Below are positions 22,591-34,065 of a DNA stretch of 64,000 nt, one piece after another; the stretch's first letter is position 1, and every line of letters starts with the position of its first letter. Source of the DNA: Odiellus spinosus (lineage: Eukaryota > Arthropoda > Arachnida > Opiliones > Phalangiidae); contig OY987225.1 in NCBI GenBank assembly GCA_963920705.1, forward strand, positions 31,433,538 to 31,497,537, in the 5' to 3' direction. Under the pieces are notes generated by a model. The model saw only the letters and a program-made list of their open reading frames with translations. It was not told the origin of the DNA and ran no database searches. The position numbers were made by a program, and so were the translations under genes.

Positions 22591-22672
22591 GATAATGCGT
22601 GAACACGTGATGCTTAAAACGATTCCTGGCGATTTGAATATCGGTTTGATTTTACCGTTTCAAATCGATTAA

Positions 22673-23222
22673 GAAATGCTTCATTTTCCTTTTCATTTCA
22701 TTTAATTGTTCTATTCAGTCTAGGGCTCTTGTGAAGGCCCCTGGTATCAAGAGGATAGAACAGTCTTAGGAAAAGAAAATGGGAAAGTTACGATCGGTAT
22801 TAACGAAGAAAGAACCCAATATGATCTGACCCTTGAACGCGAGCTTCACCCGGAACACTGAATAGCGATTCTTAGTTCATATTAATATTAATAAATAATA
22901 TTATATTAAAAAAAGTTTGATATAACAATTTTACCGATAATATATAACTTCATAATAAATATTTCTCAAATATTTCCATGAACAAAATTGGCAACCAATA
23001 TAATAAAAAACAAACCCTTACTATTACGACACATCCCAATAAATAGAGTTTTCGGTCAAACCATAGACCAATTATTTCCCCGGAAAGATAAGTGGCCAAC
23101 TCTTATTTAAATTATACATAAGTACAGTACATAACCACATCCTTCAAAGCATCAATTTTGAATACTGCGTTTAAATAGTGAGATTAAATTAAAAATATTA
23201 TCCATAGGCATTCGAAAAAAAG
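22673..23222. other. AT-rich spacer
   Basis: No gene or defined repeat is seen. A/T-only words dominate 22870-23000. Confidence 0.5.
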
Positions 23223-23435
23223 GTGATAAAGATAAATAACAAAAAGCTGGTGTTCATAAGCGTCCTCTAACGGCAAATTGCGGCAAAAGTAGGAACTAAC
23301 AAAACCACGTGAGTGTCTGCCTTTTGATAAAGCATTAGCACTTCCGTAACTGTTTGCCGTTAGTGGACGCTTATGAACACCAGGTTTTGTAATCTATCTG
23401 TATCTATTATTAAGTTTGGTGTTCATTGTTAATAT
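23223..23435. mobile_element. Fold-back MITE family C, copy C4
   Basis: GGTGTTCATAAGCGTCCTCT-AACGGCAAATTGCGG on the left mirrors AACTGTTTGCCGTTAGTGGA-CGCTTATGAACACC on the right. The outer arms (GATAAAGATAAATAACAAAA; TTTTGTAATCTATCTGTATC) are still recognisable. The centre is shorter than in other copies and lacks GGCTGCTATGGAG. Confidence 0.85.
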
Positions 23436-24107
23436 ATATAAAAATTCTATAATATTTCCACAAACTATTATTGGTCTATGATGAAAATAGGATTATTATC
23501 GGCGCGATTGGGTCGATTCTATTTTTCTTTCTCTACACTCGGATCTTCCCCCTATTTTGCAAAAACCGAGTCTCTAGTTTCGACAAGTCTTAAGAATAAA
23601 AAGAATCAAAAAAAGAAAGTGGAGTCCGTGAATATCGGGGGATTTAGCTGGTTCGTTTTACTGGTCGACGAGCGTTCGCTATAAGAACTCCGCCTTAACC
23701 GTGTTTTCGACCGGAGCTTCGCTTATTTAAAGACCCCGGTGGAGAGAACTAAAGGGGACGCTGTTCTCCTCGAGAAAACTATACCTTCCACCTCCTCGAA
23801 TGTCCTGATATATACTTAAGACGAGCTCAAAACCTATCCCCTTCCCCACACCCTCAACGCATTCACCAACCGAGCAAGAGCCCAAATTTTTCCGTTAAGA
23901 AGGAATCTCTCATCCGAACATTTTCTACTCGCCGAATCGAGATGTTAATTTAAAATTCCCAAGAATCTCTTCTTTTATTTTCGATTCGGTAAAAACTTCG
24001 TCACTAAACGTTGTAACTGCTATAAAATTAAATATTACGGCATGCCTACCTTATATTGGATATCATTTTACGGTAATTTAACGTACGATCGAATCGAATA
24101 ACTGATT
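23436..24107. other. Unassigned spacer, moderately GC-rich in places
   Basis: Nothing recognised. 23620-23900 is less AT-rich than average and contains short open frames without family resemblance. Confidence 0.45.
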
Positions 24108-24175
24108 TTTCTTGAACTCCAAATGGAATTTTTAAGAATTATTACCTCAAATTTAAAAAACTTGTTTTATAATAG

Positions 24176-24512
24176 CAGAAGCCGATGAAACCCTCCTTTG
24201 AAGTCTACTACTCTAATGTTCCATATAGCGCTCCTCTCTGTATGGGTAAAATTCACGATTTTACGAGATTGGAGGGGTCCTACTTCATGCCCCCTGTCTA
24301 CGGAAAATTGGAAATTCTCTCTCTCCACAAACGACGACGTTTTTTTGACGAACTCCAAGGCTGCTAGAGATATTCGCTCGACGAACTCCCGCTCCGAAAA
24401 TATCTACCGTTAGGAGGCGTACGAATCGCGCTTTTTGAAACTAACCCATACAGAGAGGGGTAGACAAGACCCGGGAGTAATAGACTTCAAAGGAGGGTTT
24501 CATCGGCTTCTG
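24176..24512. mobile_element. MITE family A, copy A2 (337 bp, 7-bp target duplication)
   Basis: The 21-bp ends are perfect inverses, beginning CAGAAGCCGATGAAACCCTC. The direct repeats ATAATAG at 24169-24175 and 24513-24519 are identical. It has the same length and nearly the same sequence as A1. It interrupts a family D repeat between its TTTTATAATAG and CAGTTTCGAAATTT segments. Confidence 0.95.
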
Positions 24513-24871
24513 ATAATAGCAGTTTCGAAATTTTTAAAATACACATTCCCTGCTGGCTATTGTAGAGCCTTCAATTGATTCTCGCTCGTTCAGGCGCGAG
24601 TGATAAGGTCACATTTGAGCATTCTATTTCGTAAAAATACACCCAAAAAAGCCCTTTCTTTCGTTTAAAAACTGTAGAAATTATGTCATTTATCGTAAAA
24701 AAAGCACCAATAGGGTCAGTCCCCCTATTATCGGACGTCCCTATTATCGGACAGTTTTATTTTTTATTTTTTTATACTATTTTCCCATTAAAGAAAACCC
24801 ACAAGAGTTACATTTTTTAAAAGACCGTAACGTCATCTACGTATTTGATTAATTTTAAGAGTAGCGACGCC

Positions 24872-24902
24872 ATGGATGACGAGGAAAGCGTCAACGAACC
24901 AG
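24872..24902 (+). CDS. Possible leftover first coding exon (about 10 codons)
   Basis: GCCATGG gives a strong animal-type start context. The frame reads MDDEESVNEP and then meets CAG|GTATAC, an acceptable splice donor at 24902/24903. Without splicing it stops after about ten more codons. It sits roughly 140 bp inside the left end of the TA-flanked element, where a transposase gene would begin, so I infer the remnant of a deleted transposase first exon. The acidic N-terminus is not diagnostic, and chance cannot be excluded. Confidence 0.3.
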
Positions 24903-25732
24903 GTATACTAATTTTTGGTTGGTTTAAAAATTAAAGAGGGGTGGAAATTGCTTTCCCCTAAAATTTGAAAACCTGTTTTGAAGTTTTTAAGCGGAAGCCA
25001 ATTAAATATTTTTGGTATGGCTAGAAAGCCTGAATCTTTATCTATACATTTCTTCCTTAAGCCTTGGCTAAAACTTTGTTATTGGGAAAACGACAGTAGA
25101 TATATTTTTAGACTTGAAACCCTATTATCGGACACGCTGTTTATAGTTTTTGGATTCGCTGTCTGTCCAAGATTCAGAAATTTTATAGCCCTACGTTTAG
25201 TATCAAAGTAGGTATAGCAGTTTTCCGATTTTAGTAAGAGTACGTCAGAGCTTTTAAAGATGTTTTCGAGTCAAATAGCAAACTAAAAATTAATATACGA
25301 GTCTGGAAGTTTCATGTCTATATTCATTTATAAAAATAGCCCGAGAAGCGGTCATTAAAAATAAAAAAATACAAGAGGTTTACGGTGCAAGCTGTGCACC
25401 AACTTGTACAGCAAACGAATGAAAAATGAAACTTGGTAAATAAATGTGAAGTTTGTGCAAAATATGTTTGCTAAAAATGCTCAAATGTAACTGGTGATAT
25501 TTTTTTACGTGTTTAACACGTGATAGGCCTACGTAAACCGTTTTTATATAAAAAGCTCCTTAAGTTCTTCAATAAAATTCTAAAAAATAAAGTTAATTTT
25601 ATTTAGTTTTAAAATAAGCATAAAATATGGGATCCGGTTGGTATTTTACAATCACTTCAAAAAAGCGTGACTGAAACGGATGTTTGCTATCACTAATATT
25701 GGGAAATTGTACCTATTTTTGAACACGTGTAT

Positions 25733-25950
25733 ATCTGTCCGAATTTAAGGGACCTTCGTCCGGTTACAAAGATAGGGTGTCCGATTCTAAAGTCCCTTTG
25801 TCCGGTTCTTAACTCCCACCGTCCGGTTCTTAACTCCCACCGTCCGATCCTAAAATCCCTTTGTCCGGCTCTTAACTCCTACCGTCCGATTCAAGGGTAG
25901 CGTGTCCGATAAGTGGACCAGGTGTGTCCGATTCATCATCCAAACGTCCG
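25733..25950 (+). repeat. Subterminal GTCCG repeat array
   Basis: GTCCG(A/G)T-type words occur about every 20-25 bp, several within the unit CTTAACTCCCACCGTCCG. They match the innermost TIR word (GTCCGATAAT) and are inverted relative to the CGGAC words at the left end. This is what clustered transposase binding sites look like. Confidence 0.7.
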
Positions 25951-26287
25951 ATAACAGGGTAGCTTACTAGTCAATTTAATTCTTAATTTATGACTACGTT
26001 TTATGACTTTTTCTAGATTTTTCCTATACTATCATGGGTTAAAAGATTCAAATTGCATACTTATCAGTTTTGCAAAGGCTCTTTGCCATTTGGCTGCTGT
26101 TGAAAGCTATTTTTTCATAATGTGTCCGATAATAGGGGGACTGACCCTATATATTTTTCTCATTTTAAAATGTCCTAAGTACGCGTTATCCCAGAAATAT
26201 CAAATTTTGAAAATGACGTTTCAGTATGATAAATCAAAAAATTTAATACAAAGGTTTTTGAAAAACATTGTGACAGCCTCACTTTAA

Positions 26288-29195
26288 AATATAATAAAAT
26301 AAACACGAAAAAAAACAAGAAATTTCCTACGTTACAACATTCTGTTACTCAAACGAATCGTACACCCTATAATCTAACTGATGTACCCCCTTGTCATCAT
26401 ATATACGGTTTAATAAGAGAAAATCTACTCAATTTGGTCAGTGAATATATGGAAGATGATGTAAACCCCCGATTTCATAAACGAAGGGCCCCAAGTTCCC
26501 CTGTCAATGCGGGAGAAATAAAATAAAAAAATAAAAAGAGGTGGGTTCAGTTTAAGACTAATATAGTTCCATTCGCCATCACTTTACATAAACTATTTTT
26601 ATTCTTATACGATTTAAAACATTACGTATCCTTCCGCTTCAGTCTTTACTCGTTTATTTAACCATTCACGAACAAATTATATAGGCTATTTGTGGGGAAG
26701 GGGGGAGAAAAATGAGATTGACTTCCAAGCAACTTTGAAAAATGATTTTGAGCGCGGAGCTAGGTTTCGTTATCGCGAGAAAAATCTTGTTGCGAAATTT
26801 GAGAAGCGTTGGAAAAGCGGATAGGAGGAGAAAGAGAGAGATGGGGAAAAATGCGACCTAAAAAAGGAAATCTATTCATTCAGAATACATTTTTCACTTT
26901 GCTCTTTATTCGTTCGAAAACGTTCGTCGAGAACCAAATGGACTGTCGGCCACGCGTCCGACTCGCAAAATTTTTATATTTTATTCCTTTTTTTAGAAGG
27001 TGGGGAGGGTAGGAGGTCATTCCCAGAAAGATGGAATAGCGATTGATAAAAAAAAAAAACCTAAAAAACTTAATAATTTTGGCCCTAAACTTAAATTTTT
27101 TGACATCCGGAAAATGTTAAAAAGTTTAAATAGAATTTTATTTGGAAAATCAAAACTAAAAATAAGTTTAGTTGTAATAGCAGCGAACCTGTAGTCTTTG
27201 TAAAAATAGTAGGCTAATAGTAGAGTTCTAAATAAGTAAATTACGCGGGTAATTTACAGGGTAATGGTAATTTACGACTTATTCTGGTAAAATATGAAAA
27301 AGGTAATTTAAAATTAAAATGTTTTTTGGATAAAAAGTGAACAAATTGCTAAAAAAAAAGTCGAAATTCAACGTTTAAAATCTTCTACAAATCTAAATTA
27401 CCGTGAGACGATAAATTACGCTGTAATTCACTTAATTTTCAAATTTAAAGTATTTTAGCAACCGAGGTTTCATTAAAACTTCTAAATTAGGAATTTCACT
27501 CATTCGTAGTTTTAATATACTCCTGGTTAATAATTCGTTGAATATTTATAAACTAAACCTCGATAAAAAAAAAACATCAATTAGCATATTGTTAAACAAA
27601 CAGCCGACCAAAACCACGCAAATAACATAAACAAAGAAATGTGTAACTTCAAACATGGTATTGAGATTGAAAGCAAAAAACGAGCAAATATTTGGCAGTG
27701 GGCCACGCAACCTATATACTAACAACATAGCGGCTAAGATATAGACGCCGAAGACAAGAAAAGGATAAAATGGAGACCTTTTAGAGAGAGTTGAGCGAAA
27801 AAGAATGAGATAGAAAGATGTTAAAACCGAACAACCAACTTCATCCCTCCCCCTGTACTAAAACCTACTACATCTTAGTACTATAAACCTATAGGGTTAT
27901 ATGCACGAACCAGAGTTTTGCAAAGAGGGTCTCTCTCAGGATCGTTCTCGCTCTCCTCCCAGGAACTCTGTTACGTTTATAATCTTAGAAAGAACGTTAA
28001 ATCTCATTGTAAAACCCATTCTTCGAAGGGTAATTTTGATTCTTGGTAAGGGTGTCAACTTCGTATAGTTGGCTCGCGCCTCTTGTTGTCTTACGCCATG
28101 AGAAAATGGAATGCTTTTAGCAGATGTTCCGGCTTAACTCTCTTAGGAGCGCGTGCTGCTTTATAACTGGGGCCTATAGCTCTATAACGGGCAGTGGGGG
28201 CCATGGCCCCAACGCGAGAGAGAGAGAGAGACGAAATTGGATCAGTTTGCCAATTATCCGCCAAAACTATAGAGGGTATAGCCCCCGCGCAGTTGCTGCA
28301 AACGCCTGGCAAGGACGAAACGTTTATACTTCTCTTCCCCTAGCATCAAACTCTGCCCACCCGAAAAGGCCCAAACGTCTTACTAACAGTATAATCAAAA
28401 AGACGATAGAAGTTTTCAAAAGGCAAAAGTATAGGAACCTATTTTCTTTGTCAAGCAACTTTGACGTGGTTCGTTCGCAATTTCGGATTATATATTTGAA
28501 TCAAACAATATATTTTAATTAAGAGTCAATTAAGAATAAACTTTTATTCGTTTAAACCAAAATTGGTTGAGAAATGTTGCTTCAAACGTGCATCGTTTAT
28601 TTGATGATCACTTTTGTGTCTTAATTCTATTGTAAATTGACTAATGATACCAAAATAATATCTTTTAACCAAATTTCGCTATACATAGTACGTTGGTCAT
28701 GTCAATTCTAATGCGCATGCGTGAACTTGCGGTTTATATATAACTTCAATGAATATTATTATATATTAGGTTATATCAAGCATGGGAAATGTATTTTTAC
28801 TAAATTGTCTATTTACGATCCTGGTACTATTCACTCTATTGCGTCTAGGAAATTGAAGCGTCACAGACGGATAATAAGAACGCGAAGACGAGCTAGGAAG
28901 AGGGGAAGTGTAAAGATACGGGGGGATGAGAAAAACGAATTAATATTGATAAGATAAACCCACACCCATATATGTCAGGAAAAGGATCCAAGAATGAGGA
29001 TTTTTACTAAAAGATAAGTTGGTTAAGGCCCTAATATATGGATTATCTCCTGAACTTGAAGGTCCTTCGAACTTAACTTCGATAATATAATAAATATATA
29101 ATATTTTAACAAGATTTCATCACTGAACATTAGACAGTCATCGTAGAAAGGGGGATTGAAATTAGACTTAAATATCAAGCATTATTTGTCTCAAT
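26288..29195. other. Long spacer, no gene recognised
   Basis: AT-rich with purine-rich patches at 26700-26870 and a GC-richer patch at 28040-28340 that includes a (GA)n run (about 28216-28231). Overlapping open frames on both strands at 28091-28522 and the frames at 26809-27194 show no family features. 28721-28957 encodes a run rich in R and K from a purine tract. Confidence 0.5.
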
Positions 29196-29326
29196 TGGCA
29201 TAGTTGGATTCATGTAGATCCAGAATTTCTTCGCATTGGAGGGTCAGCAACCAATGGGCTTATTGTAAATCTCATGGGTTGATGACTTTTCAATTCAGGA
29301 CCTCCATGAATCCAACTAAGCCTATT
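29196..29326. mobile_element. Fold-back family E, copy E1
   Basis: GGCATAGTTGGATTCATGTA at the left mirrors CTCCATGAATCCAACTAAGCC at the right. The interior GGTCAGCAACCAATGGG matches E2 and E3. Confidence 0.7.
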
Positions 29327-29330
29327 TTTC

Positions 29331-29400
29331 TGGTAAGTTTTAAATTGATTTCTAGTTTAATATTTGTGTTTAATTTTCTTTTATTGGTGGATTAGGTCTA
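29331..29400 (+). repeat. Family E right flank
   Basis: GGTAAGTTTTAAATTGATTT-CTAGTTTAATATTTGTG and GGTGGATTAGGTCTAAATCA correspond to 51690-51760 and, less clearly, 4310-4440. The E hairpin appears to be the centre of a longer element. Confidence 0.55.
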
Positions 29401-30998
29401 AATCACTTTTCGTTAGATTATTCTCCCATCAAGCTAAAATAAGTTATATAATTATAATGTCTTGAGAACGATAAGACCACATCATGCCCAAAAGATAAAA
29501 TTTTAAGAGTATCAACCGAGGTTTAACAGGGATACGAGTGGAACTAAAAATTTATCCTAGAATTTTGGGGGTAAAGAAAAACTATTTTTATAAGAAGCGA
29601 ACTGTGGGGGTGTGGCAAAGGGGGTGAAGAAAGCGGACGTATAAAAAAAGGGGGCGCTTAAAGGCGTTGAAAGGCGCTGGCGGGCGCCAGAGCGTGCCAG
29701 TATGAATAAAGTTGAGCCCGAAAGAAGATACGTTAAGCCCAGAGAATAATCTGAAATCGTCTCGGGGGTCCGACGAAATTAGAAATCCAAAGAGCATTCA
29801 ATCATCCATTGACAAGTTCCCAACCTAAAACCCCCTCAACCCCCCATCAACCCCCCTAACGTCTTCTAATACCAACCACAGTCTCTCTTCTCTTGGCAAC
29901 GTCACGGATCACGTGATAAGGTTCACCGAGTTCGCAAAGGGACAGTAAAATGTTAAATGTTATAAGAGTAGTTGATAAAGTTTCATAGCGCATCGCATTC
30001 CCTGACCAATCAGATTAAGATTATCAATATTTAGCCATAAAATTCGCGATTCGTTCCTACATGTTTTAAGACTGTATATAGACTTGTCTGAGCATAAAAC
30101 TACCCTCCTTTGAACTTCTTTTTGCTCTACATAAAAGCGCTAGAAAAAAATTCTTATCCTTAGACAATCTCGAGTTCTTTCGCCGAAAAGGAGCTCTAGG
30201 AAAACATTTCTCTTTTCAACCCAATATAGAAAGCCAAGGCCTAACGATCGAAACAGTATAAAGCAGTCGATAGAAATCGAGTTTATCAAGTTCGATTTCC
30301 GCAGAAACTTCCAGAAACTCTGGTCAAGTCCTTTGAACCCGTTTCAAATGGTTAAATTATATAGCAATTATCATTAATTATATATTTGTAGAATACAGCG
30401 CTGTCCGGGTGTAAAGATCTAGCAGAGAGGGTGCAATTTACAATAATTAGGGTTGGATATTTATAGTTCTAATTTATTATGATCGCCAGAAATATAAACG
30501 GATAGAATTGACACTGAAAATAAGTTTTTTTTTTTTCAATCGAGACAGACTGTTAAGTATACGCGTAATAACATAATTATCATAATTATTCAAACTCGCC
30601 AGCGATTAAGATGTAATTCGTAGGTTATAATTAATTTTAATTTGGCCCTTGTCGAAAATATTTTAAAAATCTTAGTGAAGCTTATATTTAGGGGTTAAAG
30701 TTCCCATGCATTTTCTACGAGCCCCTGTAAAAGGTTTTAACAGTTGTACAACCAAGTTCGAGAGGAAGCTAATATTTAGGCGTTTTTCCCTTAAAAAATA
30801 GGTAGGGGTCTTAATTTTATTTATGTAAAATAATATATAGAATGCCTACTTTTTAATGGTACAACTCTTTTATGTCTAGAAGATAGTTGAGAAAAGTTAA
30901 GTTTATTTTAAGACTTAATTTTGGAATTCAATCAGTGGCGAGGCACATTTTTGTGAATAATTTTTAGTTTAAAATCTCTTTGAAATGGAAGTATAGAC
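29401..30998. other. Spacer with a GC-rich patch
   Basis: 29600-29800 is GC-rich with a GGCGCTGGCGGGCGCC near-palindrome around 29670-29690 and an adjacent poly-purine strand. 29820-29870 is C-rich (repeated CCCCC). No gene is recognised, and the rest is AT-rich. Confidence 0.5.
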
Positions 30999-31290
30999 CA
31001 AGAAGGATCAGATAAGGAGAGGAAAAGTGGGGCTGCGTTGAGTTAGAGAGAGAAGAGCCAACCTCCCATTCGGGTGGAAAGGGGGGATAGTAAATTCTCG
31101 AGGTAAACTGTTGTCACGTGGTCGCTAGCTAGCGCGTCTCATAAAGGATTCCTTTTACCCACGTGACAACAATTTACCACGAAGCATCTCTACCCCCGTC
31201 TGTCCCCCGTTCTCCCAGAGTGGGAGTTTAGGCCGACGCAGTAGGAGCCGCGCCGTTCCCACTTTTCCTCTCCTTATCTGATCCTTCTTG
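30999..31290. mobile_element. MITE family B, copy B2 (292 bp, 7-bp target duplication)
   Basis: Its ends are CAAGAAGGATCAGATAAGGA and the exact inverse. The direct repeats TATAGAC lie at 30992-30998 and 31291-31297. The interior is nearly identical to B1 and contains both CACGTG words and the GCTAGCTAGC palindrome. Confidence 0.97.
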
Positions 31291-31936
31291 TATAGACTAA
31301 AAGTAAATTTTGATAATTAAACGCAAATTATCTAGGAACGTTTGGCCAGATAATGTTTTTACGATATTTTAAAACAAATCGATTGAAAAAACAAGCTGTA
31401 TTTTCAAGTCTAGTACCCCTTTAAACAATTTATTTTCTATATACGAAGAAAAAACCAAGGCTTAATTTAGTTTCCTGGTTTTAGCGGACTGAAAGACAAT
31501 CAAGAGAAATCTAGTTGATTAAACGGAAACCAGGCATCCCTAACTGGTCTTCCTAGTTGCGAAAGAAGACTTAAGGATTGAGATGAAACTAAATGAATAT
31601 ATCAATGAGTAGCGACAAGGAAGACACGGACACTGCGCGCCCGCTTATGTTAACTGGGTCTGTTTCCAGGTTTTAAAAACTATATACAACGAAAAAAAAA
31701 AAGTTCCATCGGTGATGGTAGGGCGAAAAGAACCATGGGTGGGCAAGAAGGGTGGGCGATAGAGGCGCCCTCGTTCCATCTACACTCATCAATCATTGCC
31801 TCCGGGGAAAGGGAAATGTCCGCGGCACAACTAAACTCAAAAACAACTAAAGATAACAACGTGTTCGAAGTTGCGAGCCAAGAATAACCAATATTCTTCC
31901 GTTAACTATCTGGTTAGCAAAATCTAGTAGCCTGAG

Positions 31937-31963
31937 GCGGATTTATACATAATGCTAAGCCTA
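31937..31963 (-). repeat. Dispersed R motif, copy 6
   Basis: GGCGGATTTATACATAATGC followed by TAAGCCTAATC; reverse-complement form. Confidence 0.55.
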
Positions 31964-32096
31964 ATCAAGAGAAAAGAAAGCCATGAAAACTATTCTTGAA
32001 CTAAAGTATAAAGACAGTCGCGCATTAAAAGATTCAGTGCATTTTTGAATGCCCAAATAAATATTAAATTTAAATTTTATATTGAAAATACTTGAA

Positions 32097-32124
32097 GCGG
32101 ATTGATATAATGTTAAGCCTAACG
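32097..32124 (-). repeat. Dispersed R motif, copy 7
   Basis: GCGGATTGATATAATGTTAA followed by GCCTAACG. It lies 160 bp from copy 6 in the same orientation, so the two could be ends of a small tandem pair. Confidence 0.55.
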
Positions 32125-32779
32125 AATGAGGCCTTGAGCTCTATGCAATTGCGAAAGCAACAGTTTAAAGATAAAACCAGACAAGACACACGCACTAAGC
32201 GACTAAACAGGGTGTGACTTCACCCGAAAAAAGGTCGCAGAGTAATCTTACAAAGTAAAATTTAAAATAGTGTGCGACAGTCTTCAACGAACTAATTCTT
32301 AACAGTAACGTGGGGAAATTATACTTTTACACCCAATGAAAATTCAAGGTTGATTCTTAATATATACATATAGGCACGACATCGGTTAAAAGGGGGGGGC
32401 GATTTGGGCCCCCATCTGATTCCCAAACATCCCCTGGTGAGTGAATACATGGATGAACCCGAAAAATTCGCCATCTAGCGGTTAATATATTCGAAGTTGG
32501 TATAATAGTGTACTAACTTCGTACGTAATCAATTGAAAGGCTAATTGTAGTAAGTTTAAAACATTTCCGAGTAAAAATACAAAACTTTGGGTCTAAATTA
32601 CAGCACCTAATCTATAAGAAATCTATACGGGAGAAGATAAGGATGCAATCATTATCAAGTCTCCCCTTCTGAGGCTCTTTTACGTAAGTCCATCCCACCT
32701 TAAACATTCCACAAATACTTAAGGCAAGAACTAATATATGAAATACGAGAACGAAGGAAGATATGGGTTTTTCAAGTAC

Positions 32780-32865
32780 TGATTTTTCATAAACTCAAAA
32801 TAGAAATTGAGAAACATTTTCGGAAATTTCGTTAAAAAAATATTAAAAAAGCCTGAGAAATCTAT
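32780..32865 (+). repeat. Family D fragment
   Basis: GATTTTTCATAAACTCAAAA, AATTGAGAAACATTTTCGGA and TTTCGTTAAAAAAATATT follow the 5' part of D. Confidence 0.5.
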
Positions 32866-33356
32866 TCGAAATACATTTATATATGAATTCCTGGTATTAT
32901 ATTTAGAATATTAGTTATCTAGTTGTTGAATTAAGTCTAAATAATTTTGTTTGGTTACAATCTAAAAATTCTGTCCCAAGAAGTAGCATCTCTCAAAAAT
33001 AGAAAAGATTTAGAAAATGCAAGATTTTATTTTGGTAAAGTCGAATCTATTCCTAAACCAAAAACCAACTGGAATCGCGAAGAAAAAGAGAACTATAGGC
33101 GTTAACTTTCGATGTACGTAGTATATATATTGTTGAAAGTGTATTTCTTACAATACCACGAACGACTCCATGCTAGTTATATATAGAGCCAACAGTCTGT
33201 TAAAACCTTATATTGGAAATAAACTCGACACGATTCAAGATTCCGATTCTTTTCAAGAATAAAAAGAAAAAAGAAAACTAAAGTGTAGGGTGGGTTAGGA
33301 GCCGATAAAGGGAAGGTGAAAGTAATATATATATTTTTTAAATCATATTTATACTT

Positions 33357-33432
33357 AATGTGAGGTTGTCACGCTTTTTCTTAACCTCCAAATATAATTT
33401 GAGTAGCATTTACGGTGAATATCGTGAATTTT
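33357..33432 (+). repeat. Family D fragment directly before C5
   Basis: TTAATGTGAGGTTGTCACGC, CTTAACCTCCAAATATAATT, GAGTAGCATTTACGG. The D sequence stops within 20 bp of the C5 terminus, so C5 may have inserted into it. Confidence 0.55.
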
Positions 33433-33447
33433 TAGCGAGTATGGAAA

Positions 33448-33713
33448 CCTAGGACTATTAACAATGTACACATATTAATAGATAAAGATGAATAAGAAAA
33501 AAAGGCGTTTATAAGCGTCCTCTAATGGCAAACAATGGCAGAAGTAATAACCAACAAAACGCGCGAGGCTGCTATGGAGATTTGGCAGACGCGCACGTGC
33601 ATTTGTCAGTTACTACTTTCACCACTGTCGGCCGTTAGAGGACTCTTATAAACGCCAAGTTTTGTTAGTCATCTTATCTATCAAGATACGCGTCCTTTGT
33701 TAATAGTCCTAGG
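33448..33713. mobile_element. Fold-back MITE family C, copy C5 (most complete, 266 bp)
   Basis: Both outer termini are intact: CCTAGGACTATTAACAATG at the left and TTTGTTAATAGTCCTAGG at the right. The inner arms are GGCGTTTATAAGCGTCCTCT and its inverse, the centre GGCTGCTATGGAG...GCACGTG. This copy defines the family: arms of about 125 bp fold almost end to end. Confidence 0.9.
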
Positions 33714-33727
33714 TTTATAGGAGCAAA

Positions 33728-33930
33728 GCCTTGCGTTCAAAAGCATCCTCTAACGGAAAACAATGGCAGAAGTAATAACTAACAATACGGGCGAGGCTGC
33801 TACGGAGAAATAGCAGACGTGCCTGTGGATTTATTTTACCAATGTTTGCCGTTAGAGGATGCGTATAAACGCCAAGTTTTGTTAGTCATCTTTGTCCATT
33901 AAGATACGCGTCCATTGTTAATAGTCCTAG
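33728..33930. mobile_element. Fold-back MITE family C, copy C6
   Basis: Begins at GCGTTCAAAAGCATCCTCTA, lacks the outer left arm, but keeps the outer right arm TTAAGATACGCGTCCATTGTT-AATAGTCCTAG. It starts only about 14 bp after C5 ends, so the two may share or have recombined at CCTAGG. Confidence 0.85.
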
Positions 33931-34065
33931 ATTTAGAGAAGTTCGAATTTTTGCAAGAACCAGAATACAGTGACGTTGATTTATCCTTGTAATCAAGAAT
34001 TTCAAAATCAAATTTACGTCCCTGTATTACAGTTCGTGTAAAAATTCGAAACCTACTTTAAACAT

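Larger units (their letters stand above)
21965..22672 (+). mobile_element. MITE family T, copy T1, split by a LINE
   Basis: The left part (AAGGCCTTGGAATCGATTT ... GGGAACCAGTTTCGTACCGA ... GATAAATGAAGCCAC) and the right part (TATAAAGATAATGCGTGAAC ... GGTTTGATTTTACCGTTTCA AATCGATTA) are continuous in T2 (58297-58532) and T3 (63433-63683, inverted). About 480 bp of LINE lies between them. About ten bases present in T2 are missing at the junction, so the target was slightly deleted or lost in the tail. Confidence 0.8.
24711..26149. mobile_element. 1.44-kb TA-flanked DNA element with GTCCG subterminal array
   Basis: The terminal repeats GGGTCAGTCCCCCTATTATC followed by GGAC are perfect inverses over 23 bp (24713-24735 and 26125-26147), flanked by TA on each side. 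CCTATTATCGGAC recurs inside the left end (24740-24752) and at 25120-25133. About eleven GTCCG words fill 25733-25950 in the opposite orientation. TA duplication suggests the Tc1/mariner/pogo group. Apart from a short exon-like start there is no transposase, so it is a non-autonomous deletion product. The 77-codon frame at 24978-25211 resembles nothing I know. Confidence 0.85.
24108..26287 (+). repeat. Family D host repeat carrying two insertions (composite)
   Basis: D words flank both inserted elements: CTTGAACTCCAAATGGAATT before A2; GCAGTTTCGAAATTTTTAAA and TTGTAGAGCC...GTGATAAGGTCAC between A2 and the 1.44-kb element; and GTGACAGCCTCACTTTAAA at 26268-26287 after it. The left terminal word is missing. 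That a single D copy once spanned all three parts is inference; the A2-in-D step is clear. Confidence 0.5.
31291..32779. other. AT-rich spacer holding two R motifs
   Basis: No gene is seen. Apart from the R motifs at 31937 and 32097, only a G8 run near 32392 and unique-looking sequence occur. Confidence 0.5.

Noticed and set aside
28091-28522. Overlapping frames on opposite strands in a GC-richer patch
   Set aside because: Both are built around a (GA)n tract and lack any family features.
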